A DNA stretch of 64,000 nt from Porphyra umbilicalis (Eukaryota > Rhodophyta > Bangiophyceae > Bangiales > Bangiaceae). The first letter of the stretch is position 1; every line of letters begins with the position of its first letter. The stretch lies in contig KV918769.1 in the NCBI GenBank assembly GCA_002049455.2, forward strand, positions 310,001 through 374,000, in the 5' to 3' direction. The position numbers and the translations under genes were made by a program. Below the pieces are notes generated by a model. That model did not search any database. It saw nothing but the letters and a program-made list of their open reading frames with translations, and was not told where the DNA came from. Shown here one piece after another: positions 42,301-53,281 of the stretch.

Positions 42301-43763
42301 GGGGCGCAAATTGGCATTGTGGGCGGGTCCTCAATTTTGACGCACACTGGCCTGACACGTGCAGAGGAGCTGACGTGGCCGATACCATCGCCCCACCAGT
42401 GCTGTGTCAGTGCCGCACCGCACCCCACTCCTCGGCTACCGCGGCCGTCCCTGCCCTTCTCCCCACTGACAGCCCGTCGCCACTACAAGTGTTTCTCGTT
42501 TTGTGTGTTTTCCTGCCTGGCCACCCACCCGGCCGCTGCCGACGTGTCATCTGCCAAGGAGGTCCTGCTGGACAAGAAGAGACGCGCGAAGATAGAATTC
42601 CCGTATTGTTTCCAGCTGGTCAGAAAGAACAGAGTACAGTATGGGAGACCGGCCGCAGTGCTGTTTCCAACAAAAAGCAATGGGAATCGCTTTAGGCAGG
42701 AACAGAAGGCACATTCGGTATCCACAAGATGGGGCAGTGCCAGAAAAACGCACGTGATCCATTGAACTGGCAAGTGTTGGCACTGCTTTGACGTACAATC
42801 CGGGACACTCCAGCAATGCGCTCCTAGTTTATTCTCGATGGCACGCGCACAGCGGTGGTCCGGTCCACCGGAGCAATCCACAGCAGGTGGCCAAATACAT
42901 TCCCCATGGCTGGCTACCGCCGCAACGGCTGGCACGACAACGGTGTCCTCATGCTACTTCCACTCACGTGTGTACCCCACCTAGGTCCTTCCCCCATTGT
43001 GTGAACGTATGAGCTATCACTTGCTCGTATACGAGGATCGGGAGGTGGGAGCTGTGAGACCATGGCGGCGTGCGGGCAGTGACCTTCGTCTCGGATTGAC
43101 GGGGCCCATGGGAAGATCCTGCGCCAGAGGTTGTACCTAATCGGCCGAAAAGCGACCATCAACAGACAATCAGTTACTGTTCAGATGACAGCTTTCACTG
43201 GACGTATGTTACTGAAGTCTCGTGGCACGATCACTGCCTTGGGAGCCGTGTCGGTCAGGCGTCAAGCGTTCTGAGGCCTCTCAATGGTAGTTGCATGCAA
43301 GGAGCTGCGGTTGTGTCGTGCTGTACTCAGGCTGCACATCGTCTCGACGTTGAATAGATAACTTTTGACCACTGGACCTGATTAGAGTATTCTACAAGAT
43401 TCACTCAAAACAACTTCGTTTCAAGCTCACATCGGTCGCGGGGCACGCGTGAAGGGCAGCCGGTAGGGTGTCATATGAACATGAAGGAGCCCTTGTGGTA
43501 CTATTCTGAGCACACCGACGTGACCAGAGATTGTCCTCCATCCTACTTGAGCTCTTCGGTTGATTGTGACGTGGTGTTCTTTTTGGGTCGGACATCTGCT
43601 AAAACGCGGAGGATGCCATGGACATGCCGAGCGGGCAAGGGCAACACGTCTTGGGACAGTAGGGTGTCAAAAACAAAAGTCGTGCGGCCTTTGACTTCAT
43701 CATTTCCTCTGGGTAAATTGACGTCCCTGATCACGCCTATACAGTCAGAATGGACTGAAACTC
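42301..43763. other. Intergenic; no gene seen
   Basis: Mixed composition, only short frames in all phases. No domain, tRNA or clear repeat was recognised. Confidence 0.45.
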
Positions 43764-45251
43764 TCACCAATATGCTGTTTTGTACCGATATGTATCCAGC
43801 AACAGTGCTTTTCCGCACATGCGAGCATTGCGTGAGAACCGCTGCCGCGGCGTGGCTGCGGTACCCGCCGCGGGGCCGGCCGGCACCATCCCACCGGCGG
43901 CCCCGCCGGCGGCGGCGCCCCCCCCACCGCCCCCACCGCCGCCTCCGCCGCCGCCGCCGCCACCCCCGTGGCCGCCGACCGTCGATGAGCGGCGGGCGGA
44001 GCGGCCGCCCGCCCCCGCCCCCGTCCCCGCCGCGGAGCGGGTCACGACGGGGCCGCTCGCCAAAAAGACGGCCGGTTCGGGGGCGCTCCCCCCCCCCCCC
44101 GGCACGTCCGACCGGAAGAGCAGCACCACCCCCGACCGCAGCTCTGCATACGCAGCGTACGCCTTGGCCCCCCTCCCGCCGCCCGTCGCCGCACTCGCCG
44201 CCGCCGTCGTGGCGGCGGCGGCGCCGCCAAACCAGCCCCGCCGCGACGGCGGCGCCGGCGTTGCGGCCGTGGCGGCGGCCGCAGCGGCGGCGGCCGCGTC
44301 GGCGGCCGCGGCGGCGGCCGCGGCGGCGGCCGCGGCGGCGGCCGCCGCCGCCGCAGGCGGCCCCACCCCGGGCGCCGCCGCCTCGGCGTCGAGGCGCAGC
44401 ACCGTCACGTCTGCCGCCGCGTCGGCGGGGAGGCGGGCCACGAGCGCCAGCGGGTGCACCCCCGTCGGCGTCACGAGGGGGGGCGGCGGGGGCCGCCCCG
44501 CGGTGGCGGCGACCGCCCCCGCCGGCGACGTGGCCGCCGCCGCCTTGGCGTCGGCGGCCCCGTCGGGGGGCTCCCCGCCGCCGCCCTTGGCCGAGGCGCC
44601 TCGCTTGGCGTCGGACGCCGCGGAGCGGCTCGACTCGCGCGACGCGCGCCAGCCGCCGCGCTCGGCGGGGGCGGCCTTGGCGTCGGCGCCACCCTCGCCG
44701 CGGTCCCGCTGCCGCTCCCGCCCGCGCCCCCGATCCCGCTCCCGGTCGCCCGCGCCCGCAGAGCCGCTGAGGCGCCCGAGCGGCAGCGACACGGACCACG
44801 TGCGGCGGCGGCCATTGCCGGGCTTGTCCGTCCCGGGCGGCAGCAGCTGCCGCAACGCCGACCGCGCGCGCTCCCCAGACGTGCGCGGGGGGGGCTGCAG
44901 CGCGCGGGGGGCGGGCGGCGTCCGCTCCGCCCGCCCGGGCAGCGGGGCGGCGCTGGCCACCGCCAGGGGCGCCGCCGCCGCGACCTTGGCCACCGGCGAC
45001 CGCTGCGTCGGCAGCGCCGCGTCGGCCGACGCCGACGCGCTGGCGGCGGCGGCGGCGGTGGCGGCGGCAGCGGCGGCGGTGGTGGCGGCGGCGGCGGCGG
45101 ACGCGCTCCCCGCCCGCTTGGCTGTCGACACGGCCGCCGACGGCGCCACGTCCCCGTGCCCTTCGGCCGCGGCGCGCGCAGCCGCGGCCACCACGACGGC
45201 CGCCTGGGCTGCCGGCGGGGCGGCGCCAGCGGCGCGGTCGCTCATGGGCAT
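43764..45251 (-). CDS. Hypothetical Ala/Gly/Arg-rich protein, about 495 aa
   Basis: I do not recognise a family. The minus-strand frame from ATG 45251 (MPMSDRAAGAAPP) is open for 495 codons to 43764. Visible features: poly-Ala tracts, an alternating Arg/Asp/Glu segment (DRERDRGRGRERQRDRGE), a short segment RRRTWSVSLPLGRLSG, and more ordered, hydrophobic pieces (VHPLALVARLPAD, DVTVLRLDAEA, ELRSGVVLLFRSDVP, EPAVFLASGPVV) that could be a small beta-rich domain. A poly-Gly run follows near the C-terminus. The plus strand is also open for 543 codons (43780-45411, poly-Pro and Ala). I prefer the minus strand because of its hydrophobic beta-like segments, but the GC-rich repeats make the choice uncertain. 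Confidence 0.4.
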   Translation of the reverse strand: MPMSDRAAGAAPPAAQAAVVVAAAARAAAEGHGDVAPSAAVSTAKRAGSASAAAAATTAAAAAATAAAAASASASADAALPTQRSPVAKVAAAAPLAVASAAPLPGRAERTPPAPRALQPPPRTSGERARSALRQLLPPGTDKPGNGRRRTWSVSLPLGRLSGSAGAGDRERDRGRGRERQRDRGEGGADAKAAPAERGGWRASRESSRSAASDAKRGASAKGGGGEPPDGAADAKAAAATSPAGAVAATAGRPPPPPLVTPTGVHPLALVARLPADAAADVTVLRLDAEAAAPGVGPPAAAAAAAAAAAAAAAAAADAAAAAAAAATAATPAPPSRRGWFGGAAAATTAAASAATGGGRGAKAYAAYAELRSGVVLLFRSDVPGGGGSAPEPAVFLASGPVVTRSAAGTGAGAGGRSARRSSTVGGHGGGGGGGGGGGGGGGGGAAAGGAAGGMVPAGPAAGTAATPRQRFSRNARMCGKALLLDTYRYKTAYW

Positions 45252-45500
45252 GCCGGCAGCGGTAGACCGGCAGCCGGCACCCAGTATAGGCGCCGCCGTT
45301 CGCTGCCCCCCGCCCCGCCACATGGCATGTGTGACCGTTTTATCGCGTGAATGCGAGGCCCCCCCGAGCAATGAGGAGGCTACAATGGCTTCAAATCGGG
45401 TGATAAATTGAACATGAGCAGCACAAGGCGCGGAAAGTGGCCCCATCGCAATGGCGTCAGGAGGGGGATTTGGATCTAAATCGTTTGCAACTCTACCCCC

Positions 45501-45582
45501 TCTCAGGCGTTGGAAACGGCCCCCACGATCGATTCTAGAGGTTTAATCTCTAGAATAGAACGTGGGTCCGTTTCTCCTGAGA
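45501..45582. repeat. Imperfect hairpin, about 34-bp arms
   Basis: TCTCAGG and GAAACGG, then CCACG and ATTCTAGAG, recur inverted on the other side of a 7-nt centre (GTTTAAT). Arms differ by several substitutions and short gaps. It may be a small fold-back element at the AT-rich boundary upstream of the hypothetical minus-strand gene. Confidence 0.6.
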
Positions 45583-48500
45583 TCCTACACGGCATTTCCG
45601 TGCGCCACGACTTCTCCCCACTCACAGCACCGGCATTTAGCCTTTCGAGGAAACCGTATTTCATTCAGAGGAAATGCAACACAAAGTTCACGAGACTCTA
45701 CTGATAAGTCTCACTCCTTCTGACGATTGACCGCTCGCTGCTGGCTGACCGATCGTGACAGACTGCGCAGTGCAGCGCGTCGCTGGATCCACCACGAGCC
45801 CGGTTCTGACTCAAATTGCTCGGAAACGGTCGTTTAAAATGGGCACCTGCTCGCACGCTGAGAGTGTTTGGTCGTATTGCTGATCTCCGAATTTTGTCCT
45901 GAGGGACAGAGACTGCCCCTAAATAAGAGCACTCTATTGGTTTAAAACGACAGGAAGAAGGCATCGAAGCCAATGGAAAGCCCGCATTTGGTGCCAGGAC
46001 CTTGCATCCAGCAGAATTCACTGTTTGTTGCCGCTTGATCCGCTTTTCTGGGCAGAGAGCAAGCTGTCCACGCGAGATCTTGAGATTTTCTACTGTTTCC
46101 TTGCCAGAAGGGCACAAAAACAGAGGAGCTGATGTTGATTTACAGGCTGTATGGGCCCATGTAAGCGATCAGAAGCACCAAGCCAGTCCCAGGGGCGCAT
46201 CTGATTGGTGGAGAGAGTTGGTCCACAAGTCAGTTTCCGTCCACCAGGACAAGATTCGGGGATCAGCAATTTCCCGTTCAAAACACTCGTTGTGGCGTGG
46301 TGGCGACGAGATTAGGGTGCGATTAAGAGCTCTATGAAGTCCGCTCAAGTTCTTACAACTGCGACTTGATACACTAACCGGGTTCGCTGCTCAGTACCGG
46401 ATCTGTGCCGAGTACAGTAGGGCAAGAAGACGGAGAAGGACAGGATCGTGCAACCCACCAGCAGAGGAAGGTCGAGACCACTCCGGCGCAGTGCTGCTTA
46501 AAGCGTGGGCGCACGCAAGCCGCCAATCGGCAGATTTTGGACTCCAAGAACTTGTTGGCACCCCCCTCACAGTACCCTGTGGCCCGACTTGCAGTACAAG
46601 TGGTTTGCAACAATGTTTTGCACGGATCGAACTTGTAAAACCCATATCACATCAAGCGCCTCGTGGCGGTGCAGACTGTGAGAGTAAACCCTACAACGTC
46701 GGTCCCATTCTCCAATTGGGGAATCTAGAGGTGCATCGTGTGGCACGCTGAATGGAAAGCCCATTCTGGGGGATCTCTTTGGGGCCAGGCGCGATGTAGT
46801 TGGGTTGAAACGAGCCACGAGACGGTCCGAATGGGATCATTATTGCTGGGTTGAGCCTAGCCCCATTCTGCTACATCAAATTTGAGTGAAACCGAAGAAG
46901 CGCTGAAGGATCTCCATCGGCGCTGAATGAAACGAAGCCACCGAAAATATGGCCTGAAAGTGTGTGAAGCAGTCGCGGTGAGATCGCCACGTCCCTATCA
47001 AGCGCCAGATATGCCGCTACAATCGTCGAAACCGATGACAACGTCGAAGAAAGGGAAATTTAAAGGGACTATCGGGCCGACACCTGGCACGGCCACGACG
47101 TAAACAGGGCACCCAAATGGTGCGACAGGCCCTGGGCACTGTGCGATCTCCTCGTGTGCAGTCTCGTCGTTGGCAATCGGATCGGTTCGGGGCACCCAAG
47201 AAGCGGTAGGCGGCTGGCACGCCCAGTTAAGGTGGCTTTTAGAGCTCCTGGCATTACACACGGTCTACGAAAAGCGTTCTGCAACGTGCAGAAAGCTGGG
47301 TGGTCGAGAGGAAATTGTATCACGATTGTACTGCGATACAATTTTGGTCCTGCCTGAATAGTGCAATGGAGAGGGGGGGGGTCATTGCTAAGCTGTCACG
47401 ATGATCCGGGATTGGATTTCCATCGCTCGTCTCCCGTCGGCGTTCTGGCTTGCTGCGATCCAGCCGGCAACCCACCCTGCACGTGCGCGGACAGAGTGCC
47501 TCTTTCTGGAAAGCGGCGGTGCACGGCTGCGCTGCGGCCATACTGCCTCAGTTGTGAACACGAGGAGTACCAAGTAGAGGTGGACCTGACGGACGGAGAC
47601 AAGACGTACGCTTGTCGAGGATGACGAGAAACCTGCTGGTGCCGCACGGCAGCGATACATCATTTCACACAACGTCGTGGGGTGACGCTTACAGGTCTTT
47701 TTATTCTTTTCTTTCGTGTTTCTTGGCTGTCTTGCTTTCGTTTGTGTCCTACTTTGTTACAGCAGCCGACCTGCGCCAGGTATTCCTGGCCGGGTGTGGA
47801 CGAACGAGTGCAACGGTGGACCGGAATGAGCCTACACCTGACGACATGGAGCATTATCTGGGGAGGAGGGGAAGTCAAAGAGAGCAGCGCAGCCGAGGGG
47901 GAGCAGAATCAGCGAGGAAACAGGAACAACCAAAACGAGTGGCGCAAAGCAGGAAGGGGAGGGAGGTACAAAAGCAGTAGGGAGAAGGTGGCGTGAGAAG
48001 TCGAGAAGGACACAAAGAGGAGGGAAAGGGTACATGAATGCGTCCGCTGATGGAGCAGTGGGGGAGGTGGGGCCTCGAGCAACCGGTGGGTAACGGCATA
48101 CCCTGGTGATGGGGGCCCGCGGGCAGGAATGGATGTTGGCAATAAAAGTGCTCACACTGTGTCCAAGAAATGACACCCGTATGCGCACGGGCGTGGTGAA
48201 GCACACATGGGAGGGGCCGCTACCGCACACAGCAGCAAGTAGTCGCGTGGTGCCATCGACACCTGCAGGTGGGCGGGCGCGGCGCGCGGAATGGGGGCAG
48301 AGCATGGGCCGAATCCAGAAAAATGGCGCGGGCCAGCGCAGCCACGTTGTTTTTGCGCCCGATTTTGGCCCATCGGGCCTGGATGTTCCGCGAAACACCG
48401 CCAGCATCAATGCCAGCCAATCGGTCGCCAGAATTATCATCCTCCACCAATAGACGGCGACATTTGCTCCAAGAGCCGCTCCACAGTGTATTAACTCGGC

Positions 48501-49009
48501 GTGCTGGCCGGGCAAACAGGCCAACGGGCGTCGTCGCTTGTGCGATCCGCATCGTGCGGCAGGATCGTCGCGAGATGCCAATAGGTCAGATACATCGCCA
48601 GCGACACTCTCGGGAGTTGTTTTCAAACCGCCCAGTCTGGGAGGAAGCGTTGTGATTGGCCGAAGCAGTAAGTCGAACCAATCTGTCGTCCTGGATTGCA
48701 TCACTTTTGCCAAAAGCTGTACTTTTGGAATCTGATCGACGCCACAAACTGTCCGTTTCGGTCCCACATGCCCAATGCTCGGTGTAACCTGGCCCGCGTG
48801 ATCGGATGAGATCCTGCACGAGTGGGCCACTGCAGAGAAGGCGAAGCGCTTTGCGCAATTTGTGGACACAGCGACGGCACAGAACGGATGGCCAGCCAGT
48901 CACGTGACAAGCTCGTCATCCTTTGACGTTGGAACGACCCCCGCGCTAACGCCCTCTCTGGCTCTGGAGGCGTGACGGCAGCCAGCGCCGCGAATCGTCA
49001 GGGGCCGCC
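45583..49009. other. No gene seen; AT-richer, old repeat sequence
   Basis: Base composition is distinctly less GC-rich than neighbours. It contains an inverted pair at 45876-45900 and 46246-46270 (25 bp, two mismatches) and only short frames. One T-rich stretch (47695-47760) and purine-rich stretch (47860-48040) were noted. No protein family was recognised. Confidence 0.45.
45876..46270. repeat. Inverted repeat pair, possible decayed MITE
   Basis: ATTGCTGATCTCCGAATTTT (45876 onward) is matched in inverted orientation by 46246-46270, 23 of 25 identical, with weaker similarity beyond. The 345-bp interval has no coding capacity. Confidence 0.55.
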
Positions 49010-49159
49010 TCGCGGCCTCTCAGCTCTCCGACGCATGTCGCGCGGTCCCTCAGGCGTCCGACGTGGCCCGCGCGGCCCCTCAGCCGTCCGATGGGGGCCG
49101 CGCGGCCTCTCAGCCGTCCGACGTGGCCCGCGCGGCCCCCCAGCCGTCCTACGTGGGTG
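49010..49159. repeat. 30-bp minisatellite, five units
   Basis: Units start at 49010, 49040, 49070, 49100 and 49130, with core GCGCGGCCNCTCAGCCGTCC. A period of 30 keeps all frames open (R-G-P-S-A-V-type decapeptide on +, G-R-L-R-G-R-A-G-H-V-type on -). Confidence 0.9.
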
Positions 49160-50082
49160 GCGTGCATGCGTGCAGTTCCCTCCTTCAAACGGGTCGGCGT
49201 GAACAGGCTGTGGTGGCGGGTCCCACTGGCTCGTCCCTCCAGGTCAGCCCAGATTGTGCTGCGCGGACAGAGGGGCGCTGTGGACGCGCTCCACGTGTGT
49301 CGACCGCCTGCCTGCTCGCTGGTCGGTCTCCGTGGGTGTCCTTTTTTCGTGTGTCAGGGCCCCTGCGAAGCGAGCCCGGCTGAGGGCTGGGCGCTCGCAC
49401 GCCGTCGGACGGCAGGTGGGAGTGGGCGTGACGCGGCGACGCGCCTCCTTCGTGTGGCACGCACGCCGACGTGCTCGGTCGCCCGCTTCTCTTTCACCCT
49501 CGTGCGCCATTTGCGAGCCCACCCCCACTCACCCTTCCCGCCCACCCCAACCGCTCGCATGACGCGTGTTAAGGGCTCCGGGGACACGCGACGACGCCGT
49601 GCACAACGGCTCCGCACCCGTCGCCTGGCCGTCCCGCCCTCTCCGCCCTCCCCGCCCTGCAACTGTACGGGGCCGTGCGACCACGGGGCCGCCGACGGGC
49701 GCCCCCCCCCCCCCCCCCACGTCCTCCCCAACGGTGCGCGCCACCCCGCCACTGCTCCCACCCCCGGTCCTGTCGCTGTGTCGGTCCCTGTGACCACGGC
49801 GCATTGGACGCTCCCCCCCCCCCCCGCCGCGGGCCATGCAGCCGCGCCTGCCATCCCGCCCTGACCCTCACCCCCCTCCATTGGGGCGGCGGGACAATCC
49901 GCCGCTTTTGGACGGTGGCCGGCCTCCCGTACAAGAGCGTCGCGTTCGTGCACGGCTAGACGACGGGCGCGACGGCCATCCGCTCTCACCTGGCGCACGG
50001 CGGTTTTCCCACCCGCACGGCGGTCGTGACTACCCCTGTTTGTCAAGCACCCCGCGAGGACCGGCGGGCCCTCCTCACGGTC

Positions 50083-50226
50083 CCCCTCGGTGGAGCCCTC
50101 GTTGAGGGCCGGCGGGTCCCCCACAAGGCCCCCCTCGGTGGAGCCCCCCTCGCAGGCCGGCGGGTCCCCCACAAGGTCCTCCCCGGTGGAGCTCTCCTCG
50201 ACGGCCGTCGGACGACCATCGGTGCG
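50083..50226. repeat. 48-bp minisatellite, three units
   Basis: Units with CCTCGGTGGAGCC cores at 50083, 50131 and about 50179. The period is a multiple of three. 49160-50082 otherwise shows C-rich sequence with poly-C runs (near 49700 and 49815) and no supported gene. Confidence 0.85.
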
Positions 50227-50481
50227 CGTATGGCGGCCCCCCCCCCTGTGACGGACCCACCTCTGGGCACCCCCCACCAAGCACGTGGGCTCCCGCCTGG
50301 CGGCCGCCGTCCATCCCTTCGACGCTCTGGAGCGGCGCGTCACCCGCCAATCCTCACGGCGGGCACACCTACGAGTGGGCGCTGACGCCCGCCCAACAGC
50401 CGAGCACATCCTCGCCGTTGATCTTGTTGCCCGCGCCGCCGCCACCGTTGCCGCAGCTAACGCCGGCGGAGGCGGCGCGGC

Positions 50482-50757
50482 AACCGCTGTTCGTCATCGG
50501 CGGCAGCCAAGTCCCGCCCCAGCAGCAGACGACGCAGGCGGCGGCGCCCCAACCACTTTACGCACTCGGCGGGGGCCAAGCCCCGCCCCCTCAGCAAACG
50601 ACGCAGACGGCGGCGCCCCAACCACTGTACGTACTCGTCGGGAGCCAAGCCCTGCCCCAGCAGCAGACTCTGCCGGAGGCGGCGCCCCAACAACTGTACG
50701 TCATCGGCGGGAGCCAGGCCCCGCCCCCGTCGTCGTATATGCTGGTGCCTGCTCGCG
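50482..50757 (+). repeat. 69-bp tandem repeat, four units, coding a 23-aa Gln/Pro-rich repeat
   Basis: Units begin at 50482, 50551, 50620 and 50689. In the frame ending at TAA 50808-50810 they encode QPLYVLGGSQAPPQQQTTQ-like 23-residue repeats. In the frame of the SANT/Myb-like gene they give Arg/Pro/Ala-rich units. The Gln-rich reading looks more like a real transcription-factor N-terminus, so a missed intron or a frameshift between it and the SANT domain is possible. Confidence 0.85.
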
Positions 50758-50830
50758 CCCAGCCTCCCCACCAAGGTCTCCTTCACCCCCCCCCGCCGTA
50801 CCGGCAGTAAACTACAACGTGCCGAAGTCG

Positions 50831-51382
50831 ATGGGGTCTAGCCTAGGCTGGACTGATGAGGACCGCGTGCCGCTGTGCCGCGCGTTTCTCGAGGTGAGCG
50901 GTGATCCGGTGATGGCTACCGGGCGGTCCAATGACGAGCTGTGGGCGGCAGTGCACAAGAAGTGGACGGACTTGATGACCGAGAAGGGTCCTCTGCGCGT
51001 CAAGCGCAACGTGAGCGCGCTCGAGAAGCAGTTCAAGAAGATTCGAAAGGGGGTGAGCATCTTTACCTCTCACTACCTGGCGGTCAAGAACATGCAAACT
51101 ACTGGCAACTTGTCGGAGGAGGACATCATCAGTGGGGCCATCGCACGGTACTGCTCGCTGGACATCTACGAGGCCATCCGCAAAGACCGGGAGCAGGACA
51201 AGCGCAAGGGCAAGGCGGCAAAGCGGAAGGCCAAGCTCGCGCAATGCAAGTGGGTGGCATGCTGGCGCGTGCTGCGCACGTCGGACAAGTTCAGCGGCGC
51301 TGCCAACACTACGAACGACCAGAGCGTGGACCCGGATGACTCTTCGGACGAGGACGCCGACAGCGGCAGTATTCACTTTTAG
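50831..51382 (+). CDS. SANT/Myb-like (NAM-associated type) protein, PIF/Harbinger ORF2-like
   Basis: From ATG 50831 (MGSSLGWTDEDRVPLC) 183 residues run to TAG 51382. The layout matches the Myb/SANT-like proteins that accompany PIF/Harbinger transposases and relatives: GWTDEDRVPLCRAFLEVS, DELWAAVHKKW, a basic helix (ALEKQFKKIRKGVSIF), a linker (SEEDIISGAIARYCS) and the late Cys/Trp motif CKWVACWRVLRTSDK, corresponding to F-K-x-x-H-C-W-x-x-L in NAM-associated domains. The C-terminus is acidic. In Harbinger elements this protein binds transposon ends and carries the transposase into the nucleus. No transposase is visible nearby, so it may be orphaned or domesticated. The frame is also open upstream without ATG to 50285. 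The 3' end overlaps a dispersed 165-bp repeat. Confidence 0.7.
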   Translation: MGSSLGWTDEDRVPLCRAFLEVSGDPVMATGRSNDELWAAVHKKWTDLMTEKGPLRVKRNVSALEKQFKKIRKGVSIFTSHYLAVKNMQTTGNLSEEDIISGAIARYCSLDIYEAIRKDREQDKRKGKAAKRKAKLAQCKWVACWRVLRTSDKFSGAANTTNDQSVDPDDSSDEDADSGSIHF

Positions 51383-51535
51383 CGTCATCGCGACCCTTCC
51401 AACGCTGACGCGCTCTCAGATCCCTGAGGACACGAATGCAGACTGCCACTTCTGAAACGGAGAGCAAGTCCCGTGATCTAAGTATATGTGTGCATCACTA
51501 CACTTTGAGAGCACCCTGTCCTAAAGGCCAGGGAA
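51371..51535 (+). repeat. Dispersed 165-bp repeat, copy 2, over the SANT gene stop
   Basis: Matches 9995-10159 in inverted orientation, about 88% by eye. It includes the last codons of the SANT/Myb-like gene (ATTCACTTTTAG) and its 3' flank, ending at GGCCAGGGAA. A repeat that begins inside the coding end suggests that gene and repeat belong to one mobile element. Confidence 0.75.
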
Positions 51536-53281
51536 TAGGCCATGTGCGACCTATTGTGACACTCGGACTATCAATCCGAGTTGGACTTATCGAAATTCGA
51601 GGAGGTCGTTCGACGTTCAGTAGGGCACGTTCACATTGACACGCAGCTGTTCGTGGCCTATTGAGCGAGTTTAGACACGTTTCACCAATATTTCAGACAC
51701 GTTGTGATAGATTTGCTCTAAATAACGGCGACACGCCAGTCGGCCGACATCCGCCAGGGGAGAGATGACACCGTCGGCGGTGGGGCTGCATGGATCTGCC
51801 GCTGCCGCCCCCCGGCCAACGGCCTCGTATCACACGCCCGTTCGCCGCGGCCGGGACGGGAGCGGTCGGTGGCTTTGTGTTGGATGCGAGCGGCACCGAG
51901 TGCGCGCACGGCCGTCTCGTGTGGTCGCCGACCGTCATAACGTCCTTCGCGGGTCGTTTCAGCGCTGTAGAGGGGAGGGTGGGAGGGCGAGGGCGGATGT
52001 CATTCTCCTGATGGAGCCCCCAGGACTTGGAGTGGCGCATCATGAGCAGACATGATGTCTGCTAAGGTCCCCGACCGTGCTATGCATGGATCCGAGACTG
52101 GCCAAGTGACGCGCACTCGACCACCCCTGCCACTGCCGCTGCCGCCTCCTTCCGATCCAGCCAGGGGGTGGCCGTCAATCGGATTCCCCGCCGCTCCGCG
52201 ACGCGGACTTCGGGCCGGGGTCGGGTCGAGTCAACAGATCAACAGGCTGTGCCTCGTGAGAGGCACAGGCCGGTAGTGCACGGGTCGTGCGTGCAGCCGC
52301 CATGGCGATTGCTGGAGGGGGCGACGACGTGCGGACAGCGAGCGCCACTGATGGCCGCGTGGCCGCAAGCAGAGCTGACAGGTACAGAGAACTTTCCTGA
52401 GAGGCTTGCTAGGAGCAGTGAGGTGGAAGGCTCCGGCGGTGTCAACTGGAGAGGGTCTCCAGAGGGGGGGTGCAACTTGCTGGACGGAGGACTGGGTTTT
52501 ATGCTTGAGAAAGACAACCTGACGTGGAGGCGGGAGGGTGGGCGGTGAGAGGTACGCGGTGCAGAGTCTGATGTTTGGGGGGAGGGCAAGAGAAGGTCGG
52601 GAAAACTCGTTCATGGGTGGCAGAGGGGACATGACTCTACCGCAAGAAACTGTGTTTCTCGGTGCAACGGTTTGGTCGCACGCACCCCGCTGAAAGGCGG
52701 TGGACATGGTGCTACCAGTGGAGGTGCCGTCGAGGTAGAGGCCACGTAAGCACCCCGTTAAGATTCGCCTCAGCGACCAAGGAAGAGGCGGAACAGCGAG
52801 ATCGCAGTACGTTGGCCGGAAGCGTTCGTCGCCGGCTGTGGTTGAGTTTCAGCTGCATTGATTGTTTGCTTCGCGCTCGCTGTTAGCAGAAGCAAGCCGA
52901 TCGTGTGCGTACGCACGTAGAGCTACGAACACCGTTCGCTCGCCACTGCCATTCCGACAGTCTGTCGCGTGTCTTCGCCGAATTCGCCAAAGATTCTTCA
53001 GAGCCGCCATAGCGCGACCTCGCACCTTCAGGGACAGCAACGGCTCTGGCTCGGTCTTGTCGCTCTGAACACTGGATGAAAGAAGCTGTTTTACCCCGTC
53101 GCCCGCTTTGTTAAAAGAAGAGAAACAATACATCAATACTAGCAAGCGGCGCGCCCTGCTGGACAACAGCAGGACAAGAGAGAAAGAAATCGAGATAGTT
53201 GTCACTTGATGGCGTCCCACTCGCATCTGTACACGTCGTCACCACCGCCGGTGTCTCGGTTGTGTGTCTTGTAGAGACGTC
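51536..53281. other. No gene seen
   Basis: Short frames only. 53040-53281 may hold the 3' UTR of the C2H2 gene. No repeats beyond short ones were noticed. Confidence 0.45.

Noticed and set aside
49091-50445. 257- and 363-codon frames over the minisatellite block
   Set aside because: Open in several phases because repeat periods are multiples of three; no domain.
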